Assembly: GCF_003945595.2 (NCBI RefSeq)
Contig: NW_024104313.1
Span: 124,001-188,000 of the forward strand
Direction: 5' to 3'
DNA length: 64,000 nt
Origin: Pipra filicauda
Taxonomy: Eukaryota; Chordata; Aves; Passeriformes; Pipridae
Positions 35,871-48,584 of the stretch are shown here, one piece after another. The position numbers and the translations under genes were made by a program. Every line of letters starts with the position of its first letter. The first letter of the stretch is position 1. Under the pieces are notes generated by a model. It did not search any database and was not told where the DNA came from. It worked only from the letters and a program-made list of their open reading frames with translations.

Positions 35871-35943
<73 letters not shown>
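35871..35943 (+). repeat. (TTA)n microsatellite, about 24 copies
   Basis: A 73-bp uninterrupted trinucleotide repeat, the longest perfect simple repeat in the window. Perfect repeats of this length are normally highly polymorphic. In one frame it reads as a run of isoleucine codons, which is meaningless in an intron. Confidence 0.98.
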
Positions 35944-35944
<1 letters not shown>

Positions 35945-38786
35945 GCTTGAATAATTTTGGCATGTAAAGTAAATTAGTTGTGATTTCCAGCGAAAGAATG
36001 AACAGGTCAAAAGGACCCTCTACTGTTGGAAAAGAAAAAGTATCAATGGAATTTGAGTAGTTTCCAGAGGAACCTTTCTCTAACAGAAACAAAAAAACGC
36101 AACAAAACAATCCTCAGTATTTATTCTTTGCAGGTAATTTCTGTACCAGAAAAAAAGAAGTAGGAATTTTTTTTCTCTCATGAGAAAGTATCTATTCCTA
36201 CAGGTAGAAAGTGTGAGATCTTAGAGTGGTTCAGGAAAAATAAAAGGTTTGATTATGCAGTAATCTTATTTTCATTGATGAGTTATTTTGTTATATATAT
36301 GGCTCAATGAAAGCTCCTCAGCTGAGAACTTGTTTTCAGTTATGAAAATAAAATTAGATTGTTTCTTTTTTTACAATACTATAAATGCATACACAATGTA
36401 AAAAGAAAATTCAGCCATGCTTTCTTGCTCTCCCAGAACTGAATTTTATACATTAAATCCTCGGCTCCACTCTGGATGGATTAGTTTTGAGACATTCTTA
36501 TACTGGTAAATGTAAAATACTTTCTTTTACTGAGTTATTGCAAGAAAAAAATTCACTGATTGGAGTAAATTTTAATGATTCTGTGAAATACTCAATGTAA
36601 TGAACTTAATAGAAACAACTGAGTATACGTTCGATGAAAGGGAGACTTTAAGTGTCAGATAGTAAGAAATTCCTGTAGCAAGTGTTACCCTGTTGTTTGC
36701 CTGTGTGCTGCTAGGGTGCTGCAAGAGCATGGAGCTACATTTTAGGGTTCTGTGTGAGACTGATCTTACAAGAGCCAAGTACATGTTCAAACCTTTGTAA
36801 CCGTCTTTGCAAGACTTTCCAGATCATTTCAGTCAGCTGAAATTATACATTAAATGAAATTGCTAATATTTTTTTCTTTAAAGTGCAGATTGTTTTTGAA
36901 CTGTTCCTTTAACTCTGTTTGCCAGGTTTATATATATCACAGCTTCTTTCTCTTGTGCTTCTGGTGCTTCTTTCTTTAGCCTTTTTCTGTGAACAGATAT
37001 TTCATATTGAGTCACATTTTTTGTATAAATGTTTGTTGCATCGTCATGTGTAGGGTCATAAATCACTTGTTCATACTTGGAACTTCGATTTTAAAGAAAA
37101 CATTTTCTGTATTTGATCACTGTCTGAAGTGTTTTCTAGCTGGCCTATTCCAGGAAGGGCAGAGGAGGGGGTTTTTAAGCACAAAAGAAAGAACCTTGCA
37201 TCTCCATGGGAATAAGGCTAAGACAAAGTCTTTTGCTCTCTAAAGTAGTATTTGTTGGACTTCCTTATACCATGGACTATGCAAGATTGAGGGAGATCAT
37301 GTAGTGTGGATTTCTTACAGTCTTCTAGAGGTTTTTTGGTTTTTTATTCATCTATTTCAGACTGTTGTTACTGCTTCTAGAAGAGTTTAGAACCTGCAGT
37401 TCTATAAATCAAACTAACACTGCTATCAAAAAACAGTTTAGAGGAGGTTTAGAACTAACTTTTCAAAACGTGAATTTTTTTATTTCTTTTTTTTTTAAAC
37501 ACAGTTTGTTATTTCTATTTTTTTTTAATTACTGTTCACATTTATTATTACAACAAATTATTTTTGGCCGGAAAGGGAGGAAAGTACTTTGTGCTCTTAC
37601 TTTGGGTAGAGAATTACAAGAACTTTAGAAATCACTGTTCCTGATAACGAGCTTTACCTGCAGTTCTCTACGTGAAGACACCAAAAGCAGGTCCATTCCA
37701 GAACTGGAAAGCTGAGAGAAAGCAATATAATTTATTAGAATCACATAAACTGACTTCTCTAAATGAAGATGTTTCTGTAATAACGTGTGCAATATGGTAG
37801 AGGTTCCTTACTATTACCTTACTAGAGCTCTTTTCAGTCTCTAACTGCATTAGCTGTAGCTTTTGCCTTCTGTACTTCACCAAGATCTTACATGTCTAAG
37901 TGCTGATAAAAATGATCCTCATCAGGCTGTGTGCAGGATGTGTTTCAGGAATGTCCCAGACAGAAGCCTGCCCCTGCTACATACAGACAAGGCAACGATG
38001 CCTGGAGCCACTTCTGCCTCAGTTTTTTAAGCCTGGAACCAGACACACTAAATCAAATGGTGAATGCTCTGCACATTTGTTTTTAGCTTTTAACATATAG
38101 CAGTCCTCAGATGAAACATCTGCTATAATGAACTTGATATTTGCGCTAATGACAGCATGAGTTTACTTAATGTCCTGCATTAAATTTACTTCCCAAAAGA
38201 GTTGTCCTTTTTCAAAGAGGAGTGAAGATTTTCTACTTGTGTTTTCAGAAATCATGAAAGAACTGGCCTTGTAACTGTGTGGCTGCTAGCTGACGGTGGG
38301 GCTGGACTCAGGGAAATGGAACAGGAAACAGCAAGGCTGACTGAGGAAAAGTATTCTAGATTTGCTGCTGACAGGGCAAATTTGTGAATCCAGGGAGCAG
38401 CAGTGCATGGAAGCAATTAATGAAGACTGAATCCAGTCTCCTGTGCTTCAGATTGATTTTTTTTTTAAATGTGGCTTGGAAGATGGGGCAATTTATTTTA
38501 AAAAGGAAGTAGAATGATTGTGACATAAGACTTTCTGTATAATGTAGTTCTATTTGTAATAAAAAAGATGGCTACTTGTTTAGAAATTCTTGCTGGCTTT
38601 GTAGAAACTGTTAGAAAACTTCCTTCAGAGCAGCTAGCCAGAAAGAAAAGCAGTAATCAGTTCAGTGTTATAGAGACAATAAAATCACATGATTATATAT
38701 TTACCTACTTGATGAATATTTATTCTTAATCAAGTTTTTTGTATGTAGCAGAACCTGTTGAGATTAAAAGTATCCACTGCAAGAGG

Positions 38787-38800
38787 AAAAAAAAAAAAAA
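38787..38800 (+). repeat. Poly-A tract (14 A)
   Basis: Fourteen adenines with no retroposon body upstream that I recognise. Confidence 0.9.
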
Positions 38801-41800
38801 GAAAGATCTTTGTTACTGAGTTCTGTTCTCTGAAAGGAAATGCTTGAATTCAGCACTGTCTATAAAACAACAGAACAGTGGGGATTTGTTTTCTAAATGA
38901 GAACCTTTTTATTTGCATTTCCATAATTTTCTTTTTATGGTAGTGCAGCTAATAACAACATGATGCATCATAGCTAGAAGTGATGAGACAAAAGGAACTC
39001 TTTGATGTGACATCAGTTATATGACTTTGAATTTGGAGATTTGTAAATTGGAGAAAACATTGGACTCACTTCTGTGCATAAACAAGCAAATACCATGTTA
39101 AAAACTCATTTAATCTGAAATAACAAGTTTAACCTGGGTTGTTCTAACCACAGATGATTTTTGCTAATAAAAGCATGAAAATGTGAACTAAATATAGCCT
39201 CAATTTTCTGGCTGACTGACTATGCCACAGGGCTGGAGCTTTTGACATTGGTGCATCTCTCAGGTCAGTTTCTGGTTCTTTTTCAGTTCCAGCTTTTATG
39301 TACAGATATTTATGTAAAACTAATGCCACTATAACCCCAGTGCATCTTAGAAAGGCATCCACTCATCTTTTACAAAAGGACATATTTTCCCTTTTCAGAT
39401 TATGCTAAACTTGAATAATAAGGAGCACATTTTAGTGTGTACCAGTTTTTCTTTTTGGTCTTCATTATCTTTCTTGTACTGCAGTTTCTGCAGATTATCT
39501 TGGAAGGGTTAAGGTCACAAGTAATAATGTTCTGGGTGAAACAAACATTGTGAAATGTTTTGAAATATCTAAATTATGATGATGACTTTGTATTTGCAAA
39601 GCATATTCAACCATGTAGATATTAACACCTCCTGCTATTTTCATTAATTGCATTGATGCCAGTCACATATAAATAATTCATCTCCCTCTTTCTGCATTAT
39701 TCCTTCAAATCTATGTGTGTTTATATAATTCAAATTTTATTCAGATTTGTGTCAAAAGAATGTAACTTTGGTTGCAAAGTCAAATACTTGCAAGTTGAAA
39801 ATGGCATTTTTATGACTGTCAGTACAATGTTAATTCAGCCTGTCTGCATTAGCTGGTGGGCTGAGTGATGTCCTGTGGAAAAAACAGTATCCAATGGGGT
39901 AATTAAAATTTATATCACAATATGTAGATACGAGAGTAGCAAGGAGAGAATTAAATTTGCAGTCAACTGTGTAAGTCTGGCATTTCCCAGCTTGCAAGTG
40001 CTGGACTTTGCAACTTCAGCGTGCTTATAAAGTATGCTATTGCAGACAGTTCCTAATTTCTTTTAAGAGATTGAAGAAGGAAGCTGCAATAGACTGGACT
40101 ACTGAAAACCTCATCTGGCAGTGTCTTTTGGGATGTTAGAGACTTGAATTCTTAAACTAAACAGCTGCCCCCCTGAGCTACCAGACTCTCTGTGAATTAG
40201 TTTGCTGCTAATGCTGAAGGGGGAGTCTGTTGATACAGCTTTCTTATTGACTAATCAGACTCTAGTTCCTGTGTCCAGAGATATGGATTTCTACTGTGTT
40301 GGAGGGCTGGAGTAAGTGCTGAGTTATAATCAGGTGAAAATGGGATCATCTAACTGGCAGGCTTAATTAGGTTGTATCTCCACTTACATAATACGTGCTG
40401 GGAATATTTTTAATGCAGAAAGCAGTAAATGCAAAACCTAGGGAAATCAAAGTCTGTCTATCAGTATAAAGGGAATTTAAAGGTAGTTTTAGGCATAATA
40501 TGAAGAAACACCCTGTACCCACCTGAAATGAAAAAGAGATATGCAAAGAATGCATAGTGACATTGGGATTCGGATGTAATAAGTCAGTTCTTCCCAAAAT
40601 TCATTTGAGTTTCATGTCGCCTTTAAAATTTGGCACCTAATTTGAAAAACTCATTCACTACTTGCATACTATGAATTTAATGCTACTTTTCTTTTTTCAT
40701 GATACTTTTTGTTTTCATAAAGTTCATCATGTGAAGGAGCGTTGACTCCTGGTTTATAGCTAAGGGAAAGTAACAAAGGACACAAATTTCCTTCTGCATG
40801 ATAACAAATAAGTCAGTAGTGTTACTGTTGCACGGTCATTTGCTATTATTGTGGTTATATTTTTCTGAAGTCTAAACCAATAAATTAAATTGCAGTTACC
40901 AGCAATTTTGTCACCCAGGGAAAGTGTGAGTTCCGTATCAATATTAACAGTTGATACATTTACATTCACATGGAAAATGGAGATCTTTATTTCTTTCTGA
41001 GAAGAAAACAGAAAGATGTGTGTTTCATGAACACCAGGTGTTGAATGATCTAGATATCTAAGGAGGCTGATTGGCAGTGGTTCAGAAGTATTTTGGAATA
41101 AGTATCTTTTGTAATTTTTCCTTACAAATACTCATACTGCCTTCACTTAGCTCTATGTTTTCTTCTGAATTATCTTTTTTAATTCTTTTCTCATTTTGTG
41201 GGTTTTTTTCTAGCCCATAACTAACACACAGAATAATTGGTCAATAGACATGCAGAGAGGCTTACTCTGCTTTTAGGAAGTTGCAGGGATAGCTGTGTAG
41301 GTTAAAAAGTGGATAAAAGTACAAGTGATTCAGTAATGCTGGTAAAATCCTGATGCAGACATGGGTCTTGTGGCAGAAGAGAAAAAACCACTGTTTATCA
41401 GTGTTGACAAAGAGGTCTGGACAACAAACTTCTGACAGAAACTCCAAACATTTAAGAGCAGGCATGAGAAAACTCTCCTCTTTTTACAGTACAAATTCCA
41501 GAAAGCAGTTTCCATCTGCACACAGACCCATCAGTTATCAAACTTGTATGCACTGTTTCCACTGTGGACATCTCAAAGTCAGTTTTGTTAAAAATATGAC
41601 AGAATATTTTCTTGTTTCCTTTTTCTTTTGATAATTCAAATTATGGTAGATTTTGCAGGTAGTATTCAAAGCAGGGCCTGAATCTGAGTCTTCCTGTTTA
41701 TACTTGACTGACCTAACCCCTGAGCTGTAGAAAGGATCAAGAACTGGTACTTTAAAACTTCGGGTATCGATTGTGAAGTGCCTTAGCAGAGCACTAGACA

Positions 41801-42529
41801 GCTGGCTGGGACCTGCTGCTGAGCACAGGCTGATTTGAGTGGTGATGTGAGAACCTGGGCTCACAGCATGGCCCATGCATGGATCTCACACCAGAAATTT
41901 CATTCTTGACTGAAGAAACCTGTCCCTGCAAACAAATTATTTAAACTAGTATTCTTCTACAGTTAATTAAAAAAATTAACATCCTCTGATGAAGTACACA
42001 GCTGAAAAATGCCTGGGAAGCCTTGTGCAGACCTTGTTTTCTTGTTTGGCAAACAACAGGTATTATGTTCTAGTTTTGTAACTTTACGTTGTCCTACATG
42101 TATTCTTTAATACCAACCAAAGCATTCAATGAAGCTGGATGTTATTATTTACTGTAGGCTTATGTATATATATAACCAAAAGACATTAAATCTTTCCTTT
42201 TATTCCATCTTTCAAAAAAAATAATTGTTTACGGTGGCATCAGGACCCACTGTAAATTTGGATCCTGAAATATAAAATTGAGATTAAAAATATGTATACT
42301 ATAACTGTGTGGGGTTTTTTTATTTTCTTCCAGTGATTTTCATTATAAATGAATTAGTTTTTCTTTTTAAGAACACATTTGCAATTTAATTTTTCCAGCT
42401 ATCAAGCACTAAACACTTGATTAGCTTAAACTAAGAGGATTCGAGAAAAATTCTTCATGCATGATTTTCAGCTTCAAGTAAGATGTAATAGAATAAAATA
42501 GATGTTAATTAAATACCTCTGGTGCTTTC

Positions 42530-42993
42530 TTAGGTTATACAGGGAGAAAATTAGAAGGGCCAAAACTCATGTAGAACTTAATCTGGCTGCTGCTGCAAAA
42601 GACAATAAAAAATGTTTCTATAATGCATCAGCAACAAAAGGAGGCTGAAGGAGAATCTCCGTGACAAAGGATGAGGTACTTAATTCCTTCTTTGCCTCAG
42701 TCCTCAACAGTTAGACCATTTGTTCTCAGGGTACTCAGCCCCCTGAGTTGGGAGACTGCAATGGGGAGCAAAATGAAGCCCCCAGAGCAAAAGGGGAAAT
42801 GGTCAGTGGTGTGCTACACCCCTTAGACACCCCCAAGTTTATGGGTCCGGATGGGATCCACCCAAGGATACTGAGGGACCTGGTGGAAGTGCTTATTGAG
42901 TCACTTTCATTTACCAGTGGTCTTGGCTAACCAAAGAAGTCCCAGTTCACTGGAAGTAGCCTGCCTACAAGAAGGGACAGAAAAATGTGCCTT
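42530..42993 (+). mobile_element. CR1 LINE, internal ORF2 fragment (start of reverse transcriptase)
   Basis: A decayed internal piece of CR1 ORF2 spanning the endonuclease-RT linker and the first RT motifs. Translation gives AKTHVELNLAAAAKDNKKCF, then GTQPPELGDCNGEQNEAP, then the RT-start motif PKFMGPDGIHPRILRDL (about 42829-42879), then YKKGQKNVP near 42970. Frame changes and stops (for example TAG at 42712) make it a pseudogene. Both ends are missing: no CR1 3' octamer follows, so it was cut by deletion or rearrangement rather than by simple 5' truncation. Confidence 0.93.
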
Positions 42994-43003
42994 GCAAAAT
43001 ATT

Positions 43004-43026
43004 ATGTCCCCAAAATTTTGGGACAT
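43004..43026 (+). repeat. Near-perfect palindrome beside the CR1 fragment
   Basis: ATGTCCC and GGGACAT flank CAAAATTTT, whose AAAATTTT centre is itself self-complementary. Only one extra C breaks full symmetry. It starts about ten bases after CR1 similarity ends. Confidence 0.85.
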
Positions 43027-44764
43027 AGGGATGTAAATTACAGTAGTTAGAACTACAAGCAAAGACTGGGAAGTTCAAATACTCATGGCAGTCCACAGCA
43101 GTTACATTTCTTCCAAGCAAAAGAATCTTAAAGGCTCCTAAGCCTCTCTTCAGTAACCTCAGTTGAAAGTAAGGTATATTGAAGGACATTTTGGGCTCTG
43201 CTGTAGGCTATGAGGCTCTGCTGAAGTGATACCAGCATTGGTGGAAACTTTTGGTAATTCCCCTAGAGTAAATCAGTATTGTAGACCTGTTCCCTAAAAG
43301 GTACGTCTGTAGATGAAGTAGGACTGGTAGGTTTTGCTGTCTGTAGTGTGCAGTGGAAAACCTTTCTGTCAGATTTTAATAGACTTAAATGACCTTTCTG
43401 TATTTCCTTAGTTTGAAGAAATTTTAAGTGAATTGTTGTCTAACTGTCTATCAATATGGGATTGATAGAGCAGGGGCTCATCAGGCAATGAGCTTCCTGG
43501 GAAGAGCAGATAAGTAAGGTAAGAGGGGGTTCCAAGAAATGCTGCTTGTTTGGCTGAACCCACAGTCTTCTTTTACCTTGCTGTTTGTACTGTTATAAAA
43601 GCATCTATTTGTTCAGATGGTCTGTTGGAGGGAGATATTCTGTGGGCATAAAGCAATTTGCCTGTAGCCATGGTACTCCAGGGAGCTTGTGTATTGTGAT
43701 CATCCCTGAGGCACCAATGGATCTGTGCACTATCAGCTCCTTTCCCATTTGGTTTCTGTTCTCTAGTGCTGCTTCACTCAGACACTGAGCAGGGAGATAC
43801 CCGAGAGATGGCTATACCTGACCACTACAAAGGAAAATTAAAGCCTTTTCTATTCACTCTCCTTCTTTTCATTAGGACAGCTAAATATCCCATAGCATCC
43901 TGATTTTATAAGTAACATGCACGATACTGTTTTTCCTTTGTTATTGTGGTTTAGGATTTTTACTTTTTTTTAACTTTCCATTTGTGCTGCACATTGATAG
44001 CCATGAAAGAGCATACACAGCCCACAATAGCTTTTGGTGAATGTTGTCAGAGAATGTATTTAACTGAATTATATCCTGTAGAAAAACAGAAGAGCAAAGC
44101 CGCAAAATTGGCACTTTGCTGGCTTTCCCATTACACCCTGAGGGCAAGTTCCTGATACACAATGGTACCTTTACAGTCAAATCTCAATAGCAAGCTGCCT
44201 CTGGCATTTATCACTGACAAACATATAGCCATAGAAAGTTGGCTGTGTCAGCAGAATGGAACGTTGGCCAGAAGCCTACTTGTGTGACCCTTTGACTGGT
44301 TAAGAGAAATACTTGCACTGAAAGGAGTTACTGATCACTCAGTTTAATTGGTTTCCACAGAGGAGGCAGAATTGAGTAGCTTCTGTTTACTTGCTTGCTT
44401 ATTTACCACTATAGTGCTGTAATTCACTGTAGGCTCCAGGAAAACCTAAGCTTGTTGGATTGCATAAGGTTTTTTCTTTGTGAATATGCCAATATTTTTA
44501 GAAGAACAAACTCAGTTATATTGCACTGACTTCAAATACCAGATAACCATATCATACACCACCTCTTAAAAATATGTTTAACTGTGAACTTCAACATACT
44601 TTTTGCCTTTCATTTGGATCTTTTCTTATTTAGCTAGAAGAAAAGTCTATTCTAAGTAGACGTCTCTGAAAGGAAAAGGTGTCTGGATTTCTTTAATTTT
44701 TCAATTAATGGAAATGTTTTAAAGAAAATTTGTGTTATTCCATAGTTGTTTTGGAGTTTGCGGG

Positions 44765-44790
44765 GTTTTGTTTGTTTGTTTGTTTGTTTT
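44765..44790 (+). repeat. (TTTG)n microsatellite
   Basis: About six tetranucleotide units in a T-rich context. Confidence 0.9.
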
Positions 44791-46901
44791 GATTTTAGTT
44801 GGTTTCTTTTACTTTTACTCCTAGATCTGTCTGGGCACTTTTTTTTTCTAATCTTTTTACATTTGTGTTTATACAAGATACCCAGGATTTCAAGGCAAAA
44901 AATAGGTTTCATTAACAAACACGAATGCACTGTGAAACCGAAGGTGATATCTTAATGTTACTGTGAGTCTGCAGAGCACAGGCACACCGTAACATGTTTC
45001 TGCACAATTTTATTCAAGCTATGTTAGATAAGAAGGACATTTAAAAAGTAATTATTAAGCATGACATTTCAATTTTTTTATAAATACAGATAGATATGGA
45101 GCACCTATTGATTGACATCTGCATGTAATCCTACTTATTGGATTTAACGAAATCTCTCTTTGAAGTGTTGTTAGACTAAACTGAGATGCTTTCATGAAAT
45201 TTCACATTAAATGGTAATGGATTTTTCTAGTTTGTCATCTATTGAATAAAATATATAAACTTAAACTCTTTAAAATGTAAATAGAAAAGGCAAAAAGTAT
45301 ACTTTTTCTTTGAAACTCGTTTTGTGATTAAATCATTCCGTGCTTGTTGTGAGAGTTACTTCCTTATTATAGCTCCTTATAGGGAGCAAATACTGACAAA
45401 ATTAGAGTTTAATCAGGGGTAGGTTTATAAATTTTGGCTACTTTTTCTGTCTTTTTTGAATGTCTTGACATTTTTTTTTTCACTTTTCAAGTGTTTTCTA
45501 GCACTGTGTCTTGTTTTTTTTACTTTCTGTTGATTAGTAGATGAATAATGTTGGCACTGGACTCTGTTGGCACTATCTTTTCAGTACATTTCAGGTTCTT
45601 CATTTGTTTGTTTCTATGTTTTTGCATAAAATTTTGCCTTCATAGTGTTTACCAATCACATATAGTTGTAAAGATGGATTTCAGTTGATAAGACATTAAA
45701 TCATAATAATTGAATGTGCATTTTGTGTATCAGTTGAATTAATATCTGAATTCATAATTTCATCTAGCATAGTTGGCTCTTAGTGTTGTGTATTTACTTT
45801 GCTCATCTTTCATTCGTTGTCATTTTTAGCCCTCCAGTTTTTAACCACCTAGCTGGCAATTCAGTGAAAATTAGACTACAGTTACTGAACTGAAAATACA
45901 CCAAAAAATATCTCCAAACTTTATGGATTTATTGATCCCTTTATGAAATGTTTAACTGACCTGGCATTTCAAATTAGAGATGTCAGCTTCTTCTACTGGC
46001 AGACTGTTTGGAAATGCAGTCATTAGCTAACAGCTTTACAGTGGAAATTTTTCTGAAACTCCACTATAAAGAAATTAAGCGTATGTTTGCACATTATCTG
46101 GGTTACTATGCCAGTAACATCTGGAGCCATACCACATGTCTGGCTAACACGGGTGATAGTTGCACTGTCAGTTCTGTGTGGGCAGAGGCTTTGGTGTGGA
46201 CTGAAGAAGCTTCCCTGAACAAACGGGTGTATAAAATTATATGCCTCTTACATTTCCATCATGACTGTTACCTGAGGTAAATGCAATTAAAATACTCTTG
46301 AGGTAGGCCTACAAGTGTTACCCTTTTCTGGATGTAAATTTGAAATTCCCAAAAGCATATAAATGTGTAAAGACTGAATACTAGGAAACATCTGGAGAAA
46401 CAGAAAGAAGAAATAATCTTTTTTTTAAAAAAAAAAAGTTTCTAGGATTGCCTCTTTGGCAGAAGTCTTTAAGAACAGTATACATGTGGAAAGCAACACT
46501 TTAGGAATGCGCTAAAAAGCATAGTAGGCATTGAAACAGTATCTGTAATTGAACAAGAAGGTAATAAGCTGCTATGTACAGTGACAGTAGCAAAGCAAAA
46601 TAAGAGATGACTTTTGCCCTTTTTGCTACTCAAAGACATGGTAGCTGAAACACATTAAGTGCTAGAAGGAAATTGTTAATGAAAATGAGACCCAAGGAAC
46701 AAAAGCACAGTACATCCAAGTATCAACAGTTTACAGGATAAAGATAGGAAGACTAAAAGATAAGGAATAAAAGAACTCTCCTCACAATTGCTTCAGGCAA
46801 ATTGAAAACACTTTTTCAAAGAGAAAACATAGTACAAGACAAAAAGAAGTCCAGTAGTAAATGTTTTAAATGTTTCTTTAGAAAACAATTCAGTCTTGCT
46901 G

Positions 46902-46918
46902 TTTTTTTTTTTTTTTTT
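46902..46918 (+). repeat. Poly-T tract (17 T)
   Basis: Seventeen thymines followed by ACCAG. It resembles a polypyrimidine tract with an acceptor-like CAG a few bases later, but the downstream sequence has no exon that I recognise. Confidence 0.9.
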
Positions 46919-47419
46919 ACCAGAAACAGCTTCTTTGTATTTTTATACCCTTTCTACCTTAATGTTGCAAAGGGAATAATTTCTTATTTCTAGTTGATTA
47001 TCTTGTTATGGATCATTCAGAAATATTGTAGTACTGCTTGTCTTTCCCTGCCTACACGCTGAAGGTCAAACCAATACATGCTGTTTTTCATCTCAGTGTG
47101 TCTCAGCTTGCACCCAGCTGTGAGACCAGGGATCTGGAGGGATGGAGCTTCACCTGTGCTGGGTATCCAGAGTCTTAGCCACAACACTGTACCTCCCAGC
47201 CATCTGACTTCTACACTCTGCTCAAATGGCCTTCCACCTTATTGCTTATTTGAAAACACTGTAAATCTTAATCAGTTTACAAATTTCAGGATTTTTAACC
47301 TCGAGAGATTTTAGCCTGAGATTTCACTGATAGGAACAGCTTGGCCTTTATTATGTTTGTTTAATTCACTCTAGAAGTATGTCAGTCTCTCTCTGAGACT
47401 GTGTGTTTCTGTGAGGTAG

Positions 47420-47715
47420 TTGACACACGATACCGATATGTGGGTGAGTCCCTTAGGGAGAGTGGTGAGGCTGCTGTCCTGTGCTGTGCCAGAGCTTGGG
47501 CGAGTTACAGCAGTGGAGCAGGTTGAAGTGAGTCGGGGTCCAGGAGATGCATGGCCGAGCACAGGCAGGGCTGCAGCCCCTCAGGCGTGGGTGAAAGGCA
47601 GCTCCCCAGCAAGGGGGGCTGGCCCCACTGCTCACAGCCCCATTCCAGCAGCCTGGTCCACTGCTACGCTGCACCACAGTGAGGCCAGCCCTGTGCACAG
47701 AGCCTGATGTTAGCC
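47420..47715. other. GC-rich patch of unknown origin
   Basis: About 300 bp of GC-rich sequence with open frames on both strands (95 codons + at 47420-47707; 105 codons - at 47453-47770). I count only about five CpG dinucleotides, so it is not a typical CpG island. Neither translation resembles a known family. It may be an old methylation-decayed repeat or a GC-rich intronic element. Confidence 0.45.
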
Positions 47716-48558
47716 ACTTAGCCTGGCCTTCCAGGGTCCTTCTTACTGCCTGGTGATTTTTCATCTGCAAGGAGCTATGATTGCAGTCTCAAAGGAAGAA
47801 CTTTGTTAGCAGAAGAGGTTATAAAATTTTCACTGTACAAGCAATAAAGATTGAAGAGGGTATGATGGTTTTGCACAGCTTCCCCATGTGTGCCTGTGCT
47901 GTCTCCACATCTCCAAGCTCTCGCTATCATTGAAGAGGTGCAAAATTTTCTGATCCTTGCTGCAAATTGGCCCTGAAGTGCCACAACATCCCAGGAGCTT
48001 TGTATATATATAATCGGTCACAAATAAGTAGGCCTGATACACATCTAGTTATTTTGAACAATGATGAAATGGAGTAAATAAATGTCACCCTTGTTGCTAG
48101 TAGGAGTAGTACGAGAATATTTTATAGGCATCTACTGCATATTCTGAAATGCTACCTAAATTTAAGATAGCTGAAAATGCAAAGTACTGCATAGGGATTT
48201 TTATGCTAAATATACAAGTGAAACAATTCCCAGAAGGCGAATGGAAATGTTATGATATTGTTAGAGTGCTGCCATGGCTTGACTAACAATGTTCAGAACA
48301 TTCTGCGTTCAGGATTCTTTGTGTGAGGTTTGATTTCAGTCCACGTTCTGCAACATGCTAGCATATTTTCTGTAGTCTTGCATGGCTGTTGTCTACATTA
48401 ACAGATAATTCAGTGGGATAGCAAGGGATCAGTAGGTCAAACATTTTGTATTAAGGCACCAACGTATTTAGTATATATGGTTCAGGGATTTTAATTCGGG
48501 TTTAGATTTACTCTGGGCCATGGACTGAAGTATTCTAGATCACATATATATTTCAAAA

Positions 48559-48584
48559 CTGTCAGCCAAGGGACTGGCTGACAG
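48559..48584 (+). repeat. Perfect hairpin, 10-bp stem and 6-base loop
   Basis: CTGTCAGCCA pairs completely with TGGCTGACAG around the loop AGGGAC. The stem does not extend further, so it is too short for a microRNA precursor. Confidence 0.9.

Larger units (their letters stand above)
33413..42529. other. Intron 2 between LTR and CR1 ORF2 fragment
   Basis: About 9 kb of AT-rich intron containing a C-rich tract (35118-35136), the long TTA microsatellite (35871-35943) and a 14-A run (38787-38800). Minus-strand frames at 41538-41876 (112 codons) and shorter ones carry no motifs that I recognise. No gene is supported. Confidence 0.6.
43027..47419. other. Intron 2, no gene or clear element
   Basis: AT-rich intron with a TTTG microsatellite (44765-44790), an adjoining T8-A11 tract (46419-46437) and a 17-T run (46902-46918). 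The 43440-43830 stretch is less AT-rich and has TATAAAA near 43594, but no LTR termini can be defined. The 90-codon frame at 46008-46280 (+) has no recognised motifs. Confidence 0.55.

Noticed and set aside
35726..35950. Protein with a long isoleucine run
   Set aside because: It is simply translation of the TTA/ATT microsatellite.
42748..42930. A 60-codon host gene
   Set aside because: The product contains the CR1 reverse-transcriptase motif GPDGIHP and is part of the CR1 fragment.
43440..43830. Second LTR with TATAAAA near 43594
   Set aside because: No TG...CA termini, poly(A) region or target-site duplication could be defined; composition alone is not evidence.
48559..48584. MicroRNA precursor
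   Set aside because: The stem is only 10 bp and flanking bases do not extend it; a precursor needs a stem of about 30 bp or more.
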